16,339 nt of DNA, taken from positions 1 through 16,339 of the forward strand of contig JANXWQ010000411.1 of NCBI GenBank assembly GCA_025351065.1, written 5' to 3'. The notes under the pieces were generated by a model. It searched no databases. It had not been told where the DNA came from and worked only from the letters and a program-made list of their open reading frames with translations. This document shows, one piece after another, positions 1 through 7,169 of this stretch (position 1 is its first letter; every line of letters begins with the position of its first letter). Source of the stretch: Chthoniobacter sp. (GTDB taxonomy: Bacteria > Verrucomicrobiota > Verrucomicrobiia > Chthoniobacterales > Chthoniobacteraceae). The position numbers were made by a program, and so were the translations under genes.

Positions 1-520
1 CCGCAGCGATCTTCACCGCGCACGGATACCGCGCCGAGAAGCTGATCCAGAGCGCCTCGCTCTGATACATGGGCATGACGACCCCGCCGCGCTGGAGCCA
101 GGAGACCGGAGCCGTCGCGGGAAAGTCGTCCAGGGAACGGAGGGGGAACGCGCCGAGGCCGGCGGGAAGCGGGTAAGTCTGGCCGTCGTCGGGAATCCGC
201 AGGGTGCGCTGATAGGCGATGGTCAGGGCCGGGAACGATGCGTCGTCCAATCCGGCGGCGCGCAGAGCCGCGGTGCGCAGGGCGGCTTCGATCTCGTCCG
301 CCGTCAAGGTCAGCACCCGGAGGCGATGCCGCTCCTGCGCCTCCCCGTCGAGCCGGCGAAAACCCCAGCGCGACTCCAACTCCGCGAGCAAAGCGGTGCG
401 CTCCTCGGGACGCAGGAACTCGGGGAGGATGTGCCCGATCTGCCGCTCGACGTGGGAGCGGAGTTGCCGGGCGATTTCCGGGAAGGTGAACGTGAGGCGG
501 TCGTCTTCGAGCTTGATCAT
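1..520 (-). CDS. Unrecognised protein, XRE-linked, 3' end outside window
   Basis: I do not recognise this family. The frame is open from ATG at 520 to the window edge (173 codons) and begins MIKLEDDRLTFTFPEIARQL. The first 60 or so residues are charged and probably helical. A later stretch, GGVVMPMYQSEALWISF, looks like a conserved core. I see no signal peptide or membrane segment in the visible part. It starts 28 nt after the stop of the XRE regulator on the same strand, so the two are probably one transcript from the promoter at 924-951. No Shine-Dalgarno sequence precedes the ATG. An ImmA/IrrE peptidase would be a common partner for such a regulator, but no HExxH motif appears in the visible part. 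Function unknown; the gene call rests on the continuous frame and the operon position. Confidence 0.7.
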   Translation of the reverse strand, partial: MIKLEDDRLTFTFPEIARQLRSHVERQIGHILPEFLRPEERTALLAELESRWGFRRLDGEAQERHRLRVLTLTADEIEAALRTAALRAAGLDDASFPALTIAYQRTLRIPDDGQTYPLPAGLGAFPLRSLDDFPATAPVSWLQRGGVVMPMYQSEALWISFSARYPCAVKIAA

Positions 521-548
521 GGGCGGTGGGGTTGCGGTTTGAAAGGGC

Positions 549-911
549 TCACCAGTCGCCATCGCGAATCTGGCGGGAGATGGCGGAGACGCGTTTCGCG
601 GACATGCCGCGCATCGCGCGCAGGAGTTCCGCCACTACGGTGGGACGTTCGCGGATGATTTCGAGCAGATCGCTCGAAACCTTCCCGGCCAGCGCCAGCA
701 GGGCATCCGGGTTTTCGCCCAGCTCTTCAGCGAGGCGTCGGATGTTCTCCTCGCCCGGAGGCGGCTGCTCGCCCCGCTCGATTTTGCTCAGGTAGGAAGG
801 CTCAATGCCGACGCGCTCCGCGACTTTGCGCAGGGAGAAGGTGGAATCGGTCTCAGCCTTGGCCGTCCGTTTGGCCCGCAAGGTTTCCCCGAAACTGAGA
901 GCGTCGCTCAT
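549..911 (-). CDS. XRE-family helix-turn-helix regulator
   Basis: A 120-residue DNA-binding protein of the Cro/C1 (HTH_3) type. The helix-turn-helix lies at about residues 26-51 (SLRKVAERVGIEPSYLSKIERGE), with the family's typical recognition segment PSYLSKIERG. After it comes a leucine-rich helical region (about 60-95) of the kind that usually dimerises. There is no effector or peptidase domain. The ATG at 911-909 lies only about 6 nt below the predicted transcription start, so the mRNA would be nearly leaderless. An imperfect palindrome covers the -10 region, which suggests autorepression. The downstream gene on the same strand is unrecognised, so the regulator may control a two-gene module. 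Family assignment is firm; the target and the inducing signal are unknown. Confidence 0.9.
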   Translation of the reverse strand: MSDALSFGETLRAKRTAKAETDSTFSLRKVAERVGIEPSYLSKIERGEQPPPGEENIRRLAEELGENPDALLALAGKVSSDLLEIIRERPTVVAELLRAMRGMSAKRVSAISRQIRDGDW

Positions 912-912
912 G

Positions 913-934
913 GTGTGGAGAAAATACTACACAC
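913..934. promoter_or_regulatory. Imperfect palindromic operator over the XRE promoter
   Basis: A 22-bp imperfect inverted repeat with outer arms GTGTG and CACAC and partly matching inner positions (8 of 11 pairs match). It covers the -10 box and the predicted start site and ends next to the start codon. That is the usual place for a self-repressing XRE dimer. The assignment to this regulator is inferred. Confidence 0.5.
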
Positions 935-951
935 GAGACTTGTTCGGTCAA
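924..951 (-). promoter_or_regulatory. Promoter of the XRE regulator
   Basis: On the minus strand, TTGACC (946-951) and TAGTAT (924-929) are separated by 16 nt, a good sigma70-like arrangement. The expected transcription start is near 917, about 6 nt before the ATG at 911. This implies an almost leaderless transcript, which agrees with the absence of a Shine-Dalgarno sequence. Confidence 0.6.
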
Positions 952-1170
952 GCCGCCGAGTTCGCCCTGAGCTTCATGGTGAGGGGCGGGACTGCATTTG
1001 AGCCGGTGCGCCGGCGCGTGAGTCCGGCATCGCCGCGTGGCGGAGGGATCGACTTTCACCGGGAAGTGGTGTTGCGGCCGTTTGCCAGCCGGGATCTCTG
1101 GCCGGAAAAACCGGGCCGGGTGTGTTCGGCGTTGCGCCCGATGGCAATCTTCTCAAGATTCGCGCCCCGC

Positions 1171-2223
1171 ATGATTACCGAAGCCCTCGTCCGCGAAAAA
1201 CTTTCCACCGTCAAATACCCCGGCTTCAGCCGCGACATCGTTTCGTTTGGCCTGGTGAAAGATGTGCGCGTGAGTGGGAGTGATGTGGTCGTGCAGATGA
1301 CGCTCGCGACGAATGATCCGAAGGTGCCGCAGACCATCAAGGAAGGCTCCGAGGCTGCGCTGGCGCAGCTTTCCGGCATTGGCAAAGTAACGGTGCGCAT
1401 CGACATCCAGGCTCCGCCGCAGCAGGCACCGACGGCCGGCGGCGCACCGATGGCGGCGTCCGCGATCGAAGGCGTGAAGCACGTCATCGCCGTCGCCAGC
1501 GGGAAGGGCGGCGTCGGCAAATCGACCGTCGCCGCGAATCTCGCGGTCGCTTTGCAGAAGAACGGCGCGGCGGTCGGGCTGTGCGACTGCGACCTGTATG
1601 GCCCGAGCATCGGGCTGATGTTTGGCACGAATGAGCGCCCGATGGCGACGGAGGAAAACCGCATCCTGCCCATCGAACGCGCCGACCTGAAACTGATGTC
1701 GATGGGCTTTCTTCTGGACGACGCCGCGCCCGCCATCCTGCGCGGGCCGATGGTCACAAAATACACGCAGCAGTTTCTCCGGCAGGTCGAATGGGGCGCG
1801 CTCGATTACCTCGTCCTCGATCTCCCGCCCGGCACTGGCGACATCCAGCTCACCATCGTCCAGACCGTCGCGCTCGCGGGCGTGATCATCGTCACCACGC
1901 CGCAGGAGGTCGCGCTCATCGATGCGCGCAAGGCGGCGACGATGTTCGCGAAAGTGAACGTGCCCATCCTCGGCCTCATCGAAAACATGAGCTACTTCCT
2001 CTGCCCGAGCGACGGCCAGCGCTACGACATCTTCGGCACCGGCGGCGGCGAGCGCGAAGCCGCACGCCTCCACGTCCCGCTCCTCGGCCAGATCCCCATC
2101 GACATCGCCACCCGCGAGGCCGGCGACCGCGGCCTACCCGTCACCGCCGCCGATTCGGCGAATCCGGTCGCACAGGAGTTCCTGAAAATCGCGCGCGCGC
2201 TTGCCGACGGAATCGCTGCCTAG
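1171..2223 (+). CDS. mrp: Mrp/ApbC-type iron-sulfur cluster carrier ATPase
   Basis: A 350-residue cytosolic P-loop ATPase of the Mrp/NBP35 family, which carries and delivers Fe-S clusters to apoproteins. An N-terminal MIP18-like (DUF59) domain covers about residues 1-80 (PGFSRDIVSFGLVKDVRV). A proline/alanine linker (82-100) follows, then the MinD-like ATPase domain with the deviant Walker A GKGGVGKST at 111-119 and the LDYLVLDLPPGTGD block at 211-224. I chose ATG 1171 because family members begin right at this domain. The open frame extends upstream to 805, but that part has no family similarity and overlaps the XRE gene. Oddity: the C-terminal CxxC that binds the cluster in ApbC is C278-P-S-D281 here, so the second cysteine is missing. 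It converges on the Bat operon with a 6-nt gap. No promoter was identified in 952-1170. Confidence 0.92.
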   Translation: MITEALVREKLSTVKYPGFSRDIVSFGLVKDVRVSGSDVVVQMTLATNDPKVPQTIKEGSEAALAQLSGIGKVTVRIDIQAPPQQAPTAGGAPMAASAIEGVKHVIAVASGKGGVGKSTVAANLAVALQKNGAAVGLCDCDLYGPSIGLMFGTNERPMATEENRILPIERADLKLMSMGFLLDDAAPAILRGPMVTKYTQQFLRQVEWGALDYLVLDLPPGTGDIQLTIVQTVALAGVIIVTTPQEVALIDARKAATMFAKVNVPILGLIENMSYFLCPSDGQRYDIFGTGGGEREAARLHVPLLGQIPIDIATREAGDRGLPVTAADSANPVAQEFLKIARALADGIAA

Positions 2224-2232
2224 CCGCGGCTA
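2221..2232. repeat. Palindrome spanning two convergent stop codons
   Basis: TAGCCGCGGCTA is a perfect 12-bp palindrome. Its left end is the TAG stop of mrp and its right end, on the other strand, is the TAG stop of batC. It has no loop and no T-tract, so it is not a standard terminator. Confidence 0.6.
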
Positions 2233-3783
2233 CCAGTTCCGCAGATTGCGGTCGCGCTCCTCGTTGTATTTCTGCCCGGCGTGATGCTGGGCCTGAACCT
2301 CGCGATCTTTCAGTTCGTCCTTTAGCTTCGCGAGCATGGACTCAAAGCTCGGCTGATTCTGCGGCTGGCCTTTTTGCGGCTGCCCCTTTTGCTCCGCCTG
2401 CTGCGCCATCTGCTCCCGCAGGCGGGCGAGCGCGTCTTGCACCTGCTGCTGGCCCTGCTTCGCGGCTTCGTTGCCGGGAGCCATGCCCTGCGCCTTGGCA
2501 AAACTCGACTCGGCTTTCTCGAAGTTCTCCAGCGCGCTCTGGTTCTGCTGCCGCTGCTCGGACTGCTCGCCCTGCTTTTGCTGCTGCTGGCCGAGTTGGG
2601 TCAGCAGATCGGGCAGTAGCGCCTCGACCTTGTCGATGCGCGGCTGGATCTCCGCATTCTGCGGGGCAAGCGCCTGCGCGGCCTCGAAATTTTGCAACGC
2701 ATTGAGCAGGTTCTCGGCAGCCTGCTGCGGCTGGTTTTTCGCCTGCTGCTCCCCCTGCTGGGCCTGCTTGTCGCCTTGGGCGAGATGCAGCTTCTCCAGC
2801 TCCGCGCGCACTTCCTTTTCACCGGCCTGCGCATCGGTGTGCTCAGGCTGCACGGCGAGGGCTTCCTGGAAATTCTCCATCGCCTGCTCGAATTTTTCGA
2901 CCGCCTGCTGCGGCTGATTCTGCGCCATCTGCTGCGCCTGCTGCTGGTCCTTGCGTCCGGCTTTGTCGAAAAGGCTGGCGAGCTTGTCCTCGACGCGCTT
3001 CTCGCCGTCCTTGGCGGTCTGATCCTGCTTATCGAGTGCCTGCGCCTGCTGGAAATCGGTGCGCGCATTTTGCAAACGCTCCTGTGCGTCCTTGCGATCC
3101 CATTGGTTGTCGGGATTGCGCTGATCCGCGGTCTTCTCCTCCTGCGCGGCGCGCTGGTCGAGCTTGCTGGCGAGCGCCTTTTCGATGTCCTGTTTTTCCT
3201 GCTGGCGCTGCGGGTCTTTCGGATTCAGCGCCTGCGCCTGCTGCGCGTAAGTCAGCGCCGCCTCGAGTTTCTCGATCGCCTTCGGCACCCAGTTCTCCTT
3301 CTTCGCTTCGTCAGCCAGCCGCTTGGCCAGCCGCGCATAAACCTTCTCCAGCTCGGACTCGACCACGCGCAGGTTTTGCCCGGCGGTCTTGTTCTTCCTA
3401 TTGGCGGCAAGTGCGACGCGGAACGCTTCGCGGCTCTGCTCGAGTCGGACGACAGCGGTGTCCGGCTCCTTCTCGATCTGCGGTTGGACCAAGCGATACG
3501 AAACATTGCCGATTTGCAGCCACGTCTGCTCGCGGAGCGCGTCGGGCATCTGCGTGGCTGCGAGCTGCTGCCACATCTCATCAGCCTTTGCGTAGTCCTT
3601 CGCGGCATACGCGGCGACGCCCGCATTGTAGAGCAGCCACGGGTCGCCGGCCTTTTGCGCAAGCTGTTCCGCGAGCTGCGCGGCGGCTTTGGCCGGGTCT
3701 TGCTGGAGCAGCGTGCGCTCCGCATCGAGGCCGGCCCATGCGGGCGCGGCGAGCAGGCTGAGGACGAGGAGGGTGGTCTTCAT
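2230..3783 (-). CDS. batC: BatC-like TPR repeat protein, glutamine-rich
   Basis: A 517-residue exported protein and last gene of the Bat operon. A signal peptide covers residues 1-17 (MKTTLLVLSLLAAPAWA). A TPR-like segment at about 46-75 contains LYNAGVAAYAAKDYAKADE. From about residue 108 to 470 I see six degenerate repeats of about 60 residues, each a helical unit resembling a TPR (AxxNFxxAxxLxPxN) followed by a charged or glutamine-rich linker. The centres are near residues 120, 178, 243, 305, 366 and 428. The tail is basic and acidic (KLKDELKDREVQ). BatC proteins are thought to scaffold the BatA/BatB complex in the periplasm; six repeats is longer than the short BatC forms I know. The ATG overlaps the batB stop by 4 nt (3780-3783) with no Shine-Dalgarno, so coupled translation is likely. 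Confidence 0.85.
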   Translation of the reverse strand: MKTTLLVLSLLAAPAWAGLDAERTLLQQDPAKAAAQLAEQLAQKAGDPWLLYNAGVAAYAAKDYAKADEMWQQLAATQMPDALREQTWLQIGNVSYRLVQPQIEKEPDTAVVRLEQSREAFRVALAANRKNKTAGQNLRVVESELEKVYARLAKRLADEAKKENWVPKAIEKLEAALTYAQQAQALNPKDPQRQQEKQDIEKALASKLDQRAAQEEKTADQRNPDNQWDRKDAQERLQNARTDFQQAQALDKQDQTAKDGEKRVEDKLASLFDKAGRKDQQQAQQMAQNQPQQAVEKFEQAMENFQEALAVQPEHTDAQAGEKEVRAELEKLHLAQGDKQAQQGEQQAKNQPQQAAENLLNALQNFEAAQALAPQNAEIQPRIDKVEALLPDLLTQLGQQQQKQGEQSEQRQQNQSALENFEKAESSFAKAQGMAPGNEAAKQGQQQVQDALARLREQMAQQAEQKGQPQKGQPQNQPSFESMLAKLKDELKDREVQAQHHAGQKYNEERDRNLRNW

Positions 3784-4802
3784 GCGCGGACTTTGTTTAG
3801 GTTTTTACGACGGTCGCTGACGAGCATTTCCGCAAGGAGGAGCGCGAGTGCGAGCGCCAGCGGCCATTGGAAATACTCCTGCAAATCCTTCGACTGCTTG
3901 GTCTGCGTTCCCCTGGCCAGCGGCTCCAGTCCGCGCCGCCAGACCGCGACGAGCCCCGCGCCGTCCTTGCCCAGCGGTTCGTAAAAGCCGCGTCCGCTGG
4001 CCGCGAGCTGCTGGAGCATGCGCTCGTTCAGGCGCGTGCTGACTTCGCGGCCAAACTCGTTCTTCGCAAACTTCGCCACGCCGCCTTCCTTTTTGTCGGG
4101 AATGCGCGCGCCGAGCGTGCTGCCGACGCCGACGGTAAAAATGGCCATCCCCTTCTGCGCCGCCGCGCGCGCCGCGATGACCGCGTCGCCTTGCAGTTCC
4201 TCGCCGTCGGTGAGCAGCACCAGCGCCTTGGTCTCATACTTGCCGTTTTCAAAAGTCTTCTGCGCGAGCTGGATCGCCTTGGCGATGTCGCTGCCCTGCT
4301 TGGCGATTGCGCGCATATCGAGCGCCGCGAGGTTGCGCTTCACCGCCTCGTGATCCTGCGTGACCGGCGCGGCGAGAAAGGCATCGCCGGCAAACGCGAT
4401 CACGCCCGCGCGGTCGCTGTCGAGTCGGTCGAGCAGCGCACCCAGTCCGGTCTTCGCCGCGTCGAGCCGCGACTTGCCATCGGCATCCTCGGCGAGCATC
4501 GAGCGCGAAAGATCGAGCGCGACGAGGAAATCGACCGACGAGCGCTCGACCTCGATGGGCTGAAAACCAAGCTGCGGACGGGCGATGGCGACGAGCAGCG
4601 CGGCGAGTCCGAACGCGAGAAGCAGCGTCTTGCGCCAGCGTTTCGCGAAATCGACCGACCGCAGCAACTGCTGGCGCAGCCGCGGCGCGATGACGCTCTC
4701 CAGCTTGCGAAGCGCGCGCGCTTCGCTCCAGCGATGCAGCGGCACCGCGAGCACCGGCACGATGGCCGCTGCGGCGAGAACCCAAGGCCACGCAAATTTC
4801 AT
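3780..4802 (-). CDS. batB: BatB-like VWA-domain membrane protein
   Basis: A 340-residue inner-membrane protein. Membrane segments lie at about 5-22 and 58-75, before a von Willebrand A domain (about 90-285), and a C-terminal membrane helix lies at about 315-330. The metal-binding MIDAS is complete: D97-L-S99-R-S101, the GSDIAKA block near 168, and LLTDGEE near 198. The sequence IPDKKEGG followed by a Leu/Gly-rich GRGFYEPL segment is typical of BatB. I set the start at ATG 4802, although the frame is open much further upstream, because family members begin with this hydrophobic helix, because the ATG overlaps the batA stop by 4 nt, and because a strong GGAGGAGG lies 5 nt before it. Known role: with BatA it forms a membrane complex linked to oxygen and stress tolerance. 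The substrate is unknown. Confidence 0.92.
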   Translation of the reverse strand: MKFAWPWVLAAAAIVPVLAVPLHRWSEARALRKLESVIAPRLRQQLLRSVDFAKRWRKTLLLAFGLAALLVAIARPQLGFQPIEVERSSVDFLVALDLSRSMLAEDADGKSRLDAAKTGLGALLDRLDSDRAGVIAFAGDAFLAAPVTQDHEAVKRNLAALDMRAIAKQGSDIAKAIQLAQKTFENGKYETKALVLLTDGEELQGDAVIAARAAAQKGMAIFTVGVGSTLGARIPDKKEGGVAKFAKNEFGREVSTRLNERMLQQLAASGRGFYEPLGKDGAGLVAVWRRGLEPLARGTQTKQSKDLQEYFQWPLALALALLLAEMLVSDRRKNLNKVRA

Positions 4803-5770
4803 GGCAGCCTCCTCCACACGGTACGCCCGAGGATGAATTCCAGCAGCAGCAGCCCGAGCGCAGGCAGCGCGAACCACGGCATCAGCTCGCGCCAGGCTTT
4901 TTGTTTTCGCTCCTTGAAGGCCGCTTTTTCGAGCTGGTCGATCTGCCGATAGACGTTTCGCAGACCGGCGTAGTCGGACACCTTGAAAAACTGTCCGCCG
5001 GTGATCCGCGCGACGTCGTTGAGGAGCTGCCCGCTCGCGGTGTAGCGCTGGCCGTCGGCGAAATCGACCATCTGGATGACGTGGTTCTTGATCCCGAGCG
5101 GGGCGATGGCCTTGGCCACCTCCTCGGGCGCTGGGCCGTCGTTGATCTGGTCCGCGTCGGTGACGGTGATGATGAGCTTGGTCTGGTTCTTCGCCGAGAC
5201 GAGCGACTCGGCGGCGATGAGCATGCCCGAGCCAGGTGCCGTACCCTGCGTCGGCTCTTCCAGCGCGAGCTGCGCGTTCAGCCAGTCGTGATCGAGCGTG
5301 AGCGGGCTGATGAGGTGCGCGCCTTTGTCGAAAAACACCGCGCCAATGCGGTCGCTCGGACGCGCCTTGATGAACTCCGCGACGACCCGCTTCATCGCCT
5401 CGGCGCGGCTGATTCGCTTGTTCTCGAGCACGAAGTCCTTGGTCTTCATCGTGCCTGAAAAATCGAGGACGAACATGATGTTGATGCCCAGTGCCTCGCG
5501 CTCGGAGAGACCCTTGTCCACCTGCGGACGGGCGAGCGCGACGATGAGCAGCGCGAGCGCGAGATAGCGCAAGGCGAGGAGCAACCGTCCTCGCGTGGAG
5601 CGCGTGCGGCGGCTCGCTGCGACGAGGAGTTGGCTGGAGGAAAACTGCACCGCCGCGACCGGCGCGAACCGCCCGCGCAACCACATCCACAGCGGCAGCA
5701 GCGCCAGCGCGAGGAGCAGCCACGGCGCGGCAAAACGAAAGGTGTGGAGCTGTGGGAAGAGTTCGCTCAT
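4799..5770 (-). CDS. batA: BatA-like VWA-domain membrane protein
   Basis: A 323-residue membrane protein with the BatA layout. Hydrophobic helices lie at about 13-31 and 62-80, a von Willebrand A domain at about 95-280, and a last helix at about 299-315 (ALPALGLLLLEFILG). The MIDAS reads D103-F-S105-G-T107, where the fifth position is Thr in place of the usual Ser. The other ligands are plausibly T177 (GTAPGS) and D205 (TVTDAD). BatA is the first of the two VWA partners and is thought to act on periplasmic or cell-envelope proteins under the control of the MoxR ATPase. Its ATG overlaps the stop of the DUF4381-like gene by 4 nt (5767-5770) and its stop overlaps the batB start by 4 nt. There is no Shine-Dalgarno sequence, so translation probably depends on coupling. 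Confidence 0.92.
   Translation of the reverse strand: MSELFPQLHTFRFAAPWLLLALALLPLWMWLRGRFAPVAAVQFSSSQLLVAASRRTRSTRGRLLLALRYLALALLIVALARPQVDKGLSEREALGINIMFVLDFSGTMKTKDFVLENKRISRAEAMKRVVAEFIKARPSDRIGAVFFDKGAHLISPLTLDHDWLNAQLALEEPTQGTAPGSGMLIAAESLVSAKNQTKLIITVTDADQINDGPAPEEVAKAIAPLGIKNHVIQMVDFADGQRYTASGQLLNDVARITGGQFFKVSDYAGLRNVYRQIDQLEKAAFKERKQKAWRELMPWFALPALGLLLLEFILGRTVWRRLP
4808..4815 (-). promoter_or_regulatory. Strong Shine-Dalgarno sequence of batB
   Basis: GGAGGAGG lies 5 nt before the batB ATG, inside the last codons of batA. It fixes the batB start. It is the only strong ribosome site in this operon; the other four internal starts have none. Confidence 0.75.
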
Positions 5771-6291
5771 GGAGTCGCCGGCGCGGCGGTCTGCCGCGTC
5801 TCTTTCACAAAGCGCACCGCGGCTTCGTGCAGCTCTTTCAGCTCGGCGCGATTGGCGAAGGTGCGCGCAAATTTCAGCAGATCGCAGATGCGGAGAAAGT
5901 CGCCGAGGAGAGCGCGATGCTGCGGTTCGAGCTTTGGCGACTGCTGCGCCTCGGCGAGAAATTCCTCAGTCGAGCGGCGCGGCGCGCTGAGGGCGAAACG
6001 CGTCTCGATGTAGCGGCGGATGATTCCCGAACTCTCCATGGCGTAAGGCCGCGACTCCTCGCGCTCGATGAGTGCAAAGAGCCGTTCCAGTTCGGCGAGC
6101 GCATCGTCGTGCGCCTGGCGGATCGCCTGCGCTTGCGCGCGCGCGCCGTGCGTCGTCTTTCGCCAGCGGCGCAACCACCAAAGGGAGACGAGCACCGCCA
6201 GCACCGCGGCCACGATCCACGGATTGAGCCGGAAGGGCTCGGGCGGCTCCAGCAACCGCAGATCGTCGATGAGTTGATCGGGCGGGTTCAC
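5767..6291 (-). CDS. DUF4381-like membrane protein of the Bat operon
   Basis: A 174-residue single-pass protein. A short N-terminal segment (DDLRLLEPPEPFRLNPW) precedes one membrane helix at about 25-43 followed by a basic patch (RRWRK). The cytoplasmic part is helical and contains the family-like block SGIIRRYIETRFALSAPRRST and a later FLRICDLLKFA. This gene commonly sits between DUF58 and batA in such operons; its biochemical role is unknown, probably that of a membrane anchor or adaptor. The start is GTG at 6291 and overlaps the DUF58 stop by 4 nt (GTGA). Family naming is from memory of the motif and the operon position. Confidence 0.82.
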   Translation of the reverse strand: MNPPDQLIDDLRLLEPPEPFRLNPWIVAAVLAVLVSLWWLRRWRKTTHGARAQAQAIRQAHDDALAELERLFALIEREESRPYAMESSGIIRRYIETRFALSAPRRSTEEFLAEAQQSPKLEPQHRALLGDFLRICDLLKFARTFANRAELKELHEAAVRFVKETRQTAAPATP

Positions 6292-7169
6292 GGGCGCAGC
6301 CGCCGGAGGCGGTTCTCGAAAAATTGCATCAGCGAACGGAGATACGGCTGATCGGTTTGCGCCTCGATGGTGTCGAGTCCGGAGCGGCGGAAGGTGCGCC
6401 GCAGCCGCGCGAGCCGGTCCTCCGCGACCTCGGCAAACTTTGCACGCGCCTTCGGGTCGCTGGTATTGAAATCCACGACTTCACCCGTCTCCGCGTCCTC
6501 AAAGGCGATCCAGCCGAGATCGGGTAGCGCCCGCTCGCTGGCATCGACGATCGGCACGGCAATGAGGTCGTGCTTGCGGCTCGTGACTTTCAGCGCGCGC
6601 TCGAAACCCTCGTCCATGAAATCCGAGATGACGAAAACCACCGCGCGGCGCGAGAGCGCGCGGTTGATGTGCTGGAGCGCGGTAGTGAGATTCGTGCCGC
6701 GCCGTGCCGGCTGGTAAGTCAGCACTTCGCTGATCAGCCGCAGGACATGCAGCCGGCCTTTGCCGGGCCGGATGTATTTCTCCGCGCCATCGGTGAAGAG
6801 CAGCGCGCCGACCTTGTCGTTGTTGCTGATCGCGCTGAAGGCGAGCACGGCGGCGAGTTCCGCGGCGAGTTCGCGTTTGCTTTGGCTGACCGAGCCGGTG
6901 CTGCTGCTGGCGCTGGCATCAACGAGAATCATGACCGTCATCTCGCGCTCCTCGATGTATTTTTTGATGTGCGCCACGCCGGTGCGCGCGGTCACGTTCC
7001 AGTCGATGCGCCGCACTTCATCGCCCGGCTGGTATTCGCGCACTTCGTCGAAATCCATGCCCCGCCCTTTGAAGACCGAATGGTACTGGCCGGCCATGAG
7101 ATCCTCGACGAGACGCACGGTGCGCAGCTCGATCTGCCGGATCTTTTTCAGCCACTCGCGTGGAATCAC
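6288..7169 (-). CDS. DUF58 protein of the MoxR/Bat system
   Basis: A 293-residue cytosolic DUF58 protein. The signature REYQPGDEVRRIDWNVTAR lies at about 44-62. After it comes a VWA-like fold whose metal-site strand reads ILVDASASS (about 80-88), with a later VISDFMDEG strand. No membrane segment is visible. DUF58 proteins always accompany MoxR ATPases and are thought to link the ATPase to the membrane VWA proteins. The start is GTG at 7169, overlapping the moxR stop by 4 nt (7166-7169). The stop overlaps the next start in the same way. Length is normal for the short, soluble DUF58 class. Confidence 0.93.
   Translation of the reverse strand: MIPREWLKKIRQIELRTVRLVEDLMAGQYHSVFKGRGMDFDEVREYQPGDEVRRIDWNVTARTGVAHIKKYIEEREMTVMILVDASASSSTGSVSQSKRELAAELAAVLAFSAISNNDKVGALLFTDGAEKYIRPGKGRLHVLRLISEVLTYQPARRGTNLTTALQHINRALSRRAVVFVISDFMDEGFERALKVTSRKHDLIAVPIVDASERALPDLGWIAFEDAETGEVVDFNTSDPKARAKFAEVAEDRLARLRRTFRRSGLDTIEAQTDQPYLRSLMQFFENRLRRLRP

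Noticed and set aside
805..1170. 122-codon extension at the N-terminus of Mrp
   Set aside because: It overlaps the XRE gene and its promoter on the other strand and has no family similarity. The family starts at 1171.
2692..3984. 430-codon plus-strand frame over batC
   Set aside because: Leucine/arginine-rich antisense of the repeat-rich batC, with no recognisable fold.
4803..5723. Long minus-strand open frame continuing upstream of batB (647 residues in total)
   Set aside because: The upstream half is batA read in another frame. Its residues are arginine- and alanine-rich without domain similarity, and batB has a clear own start with a strong Shine-Dalgarno sequence.
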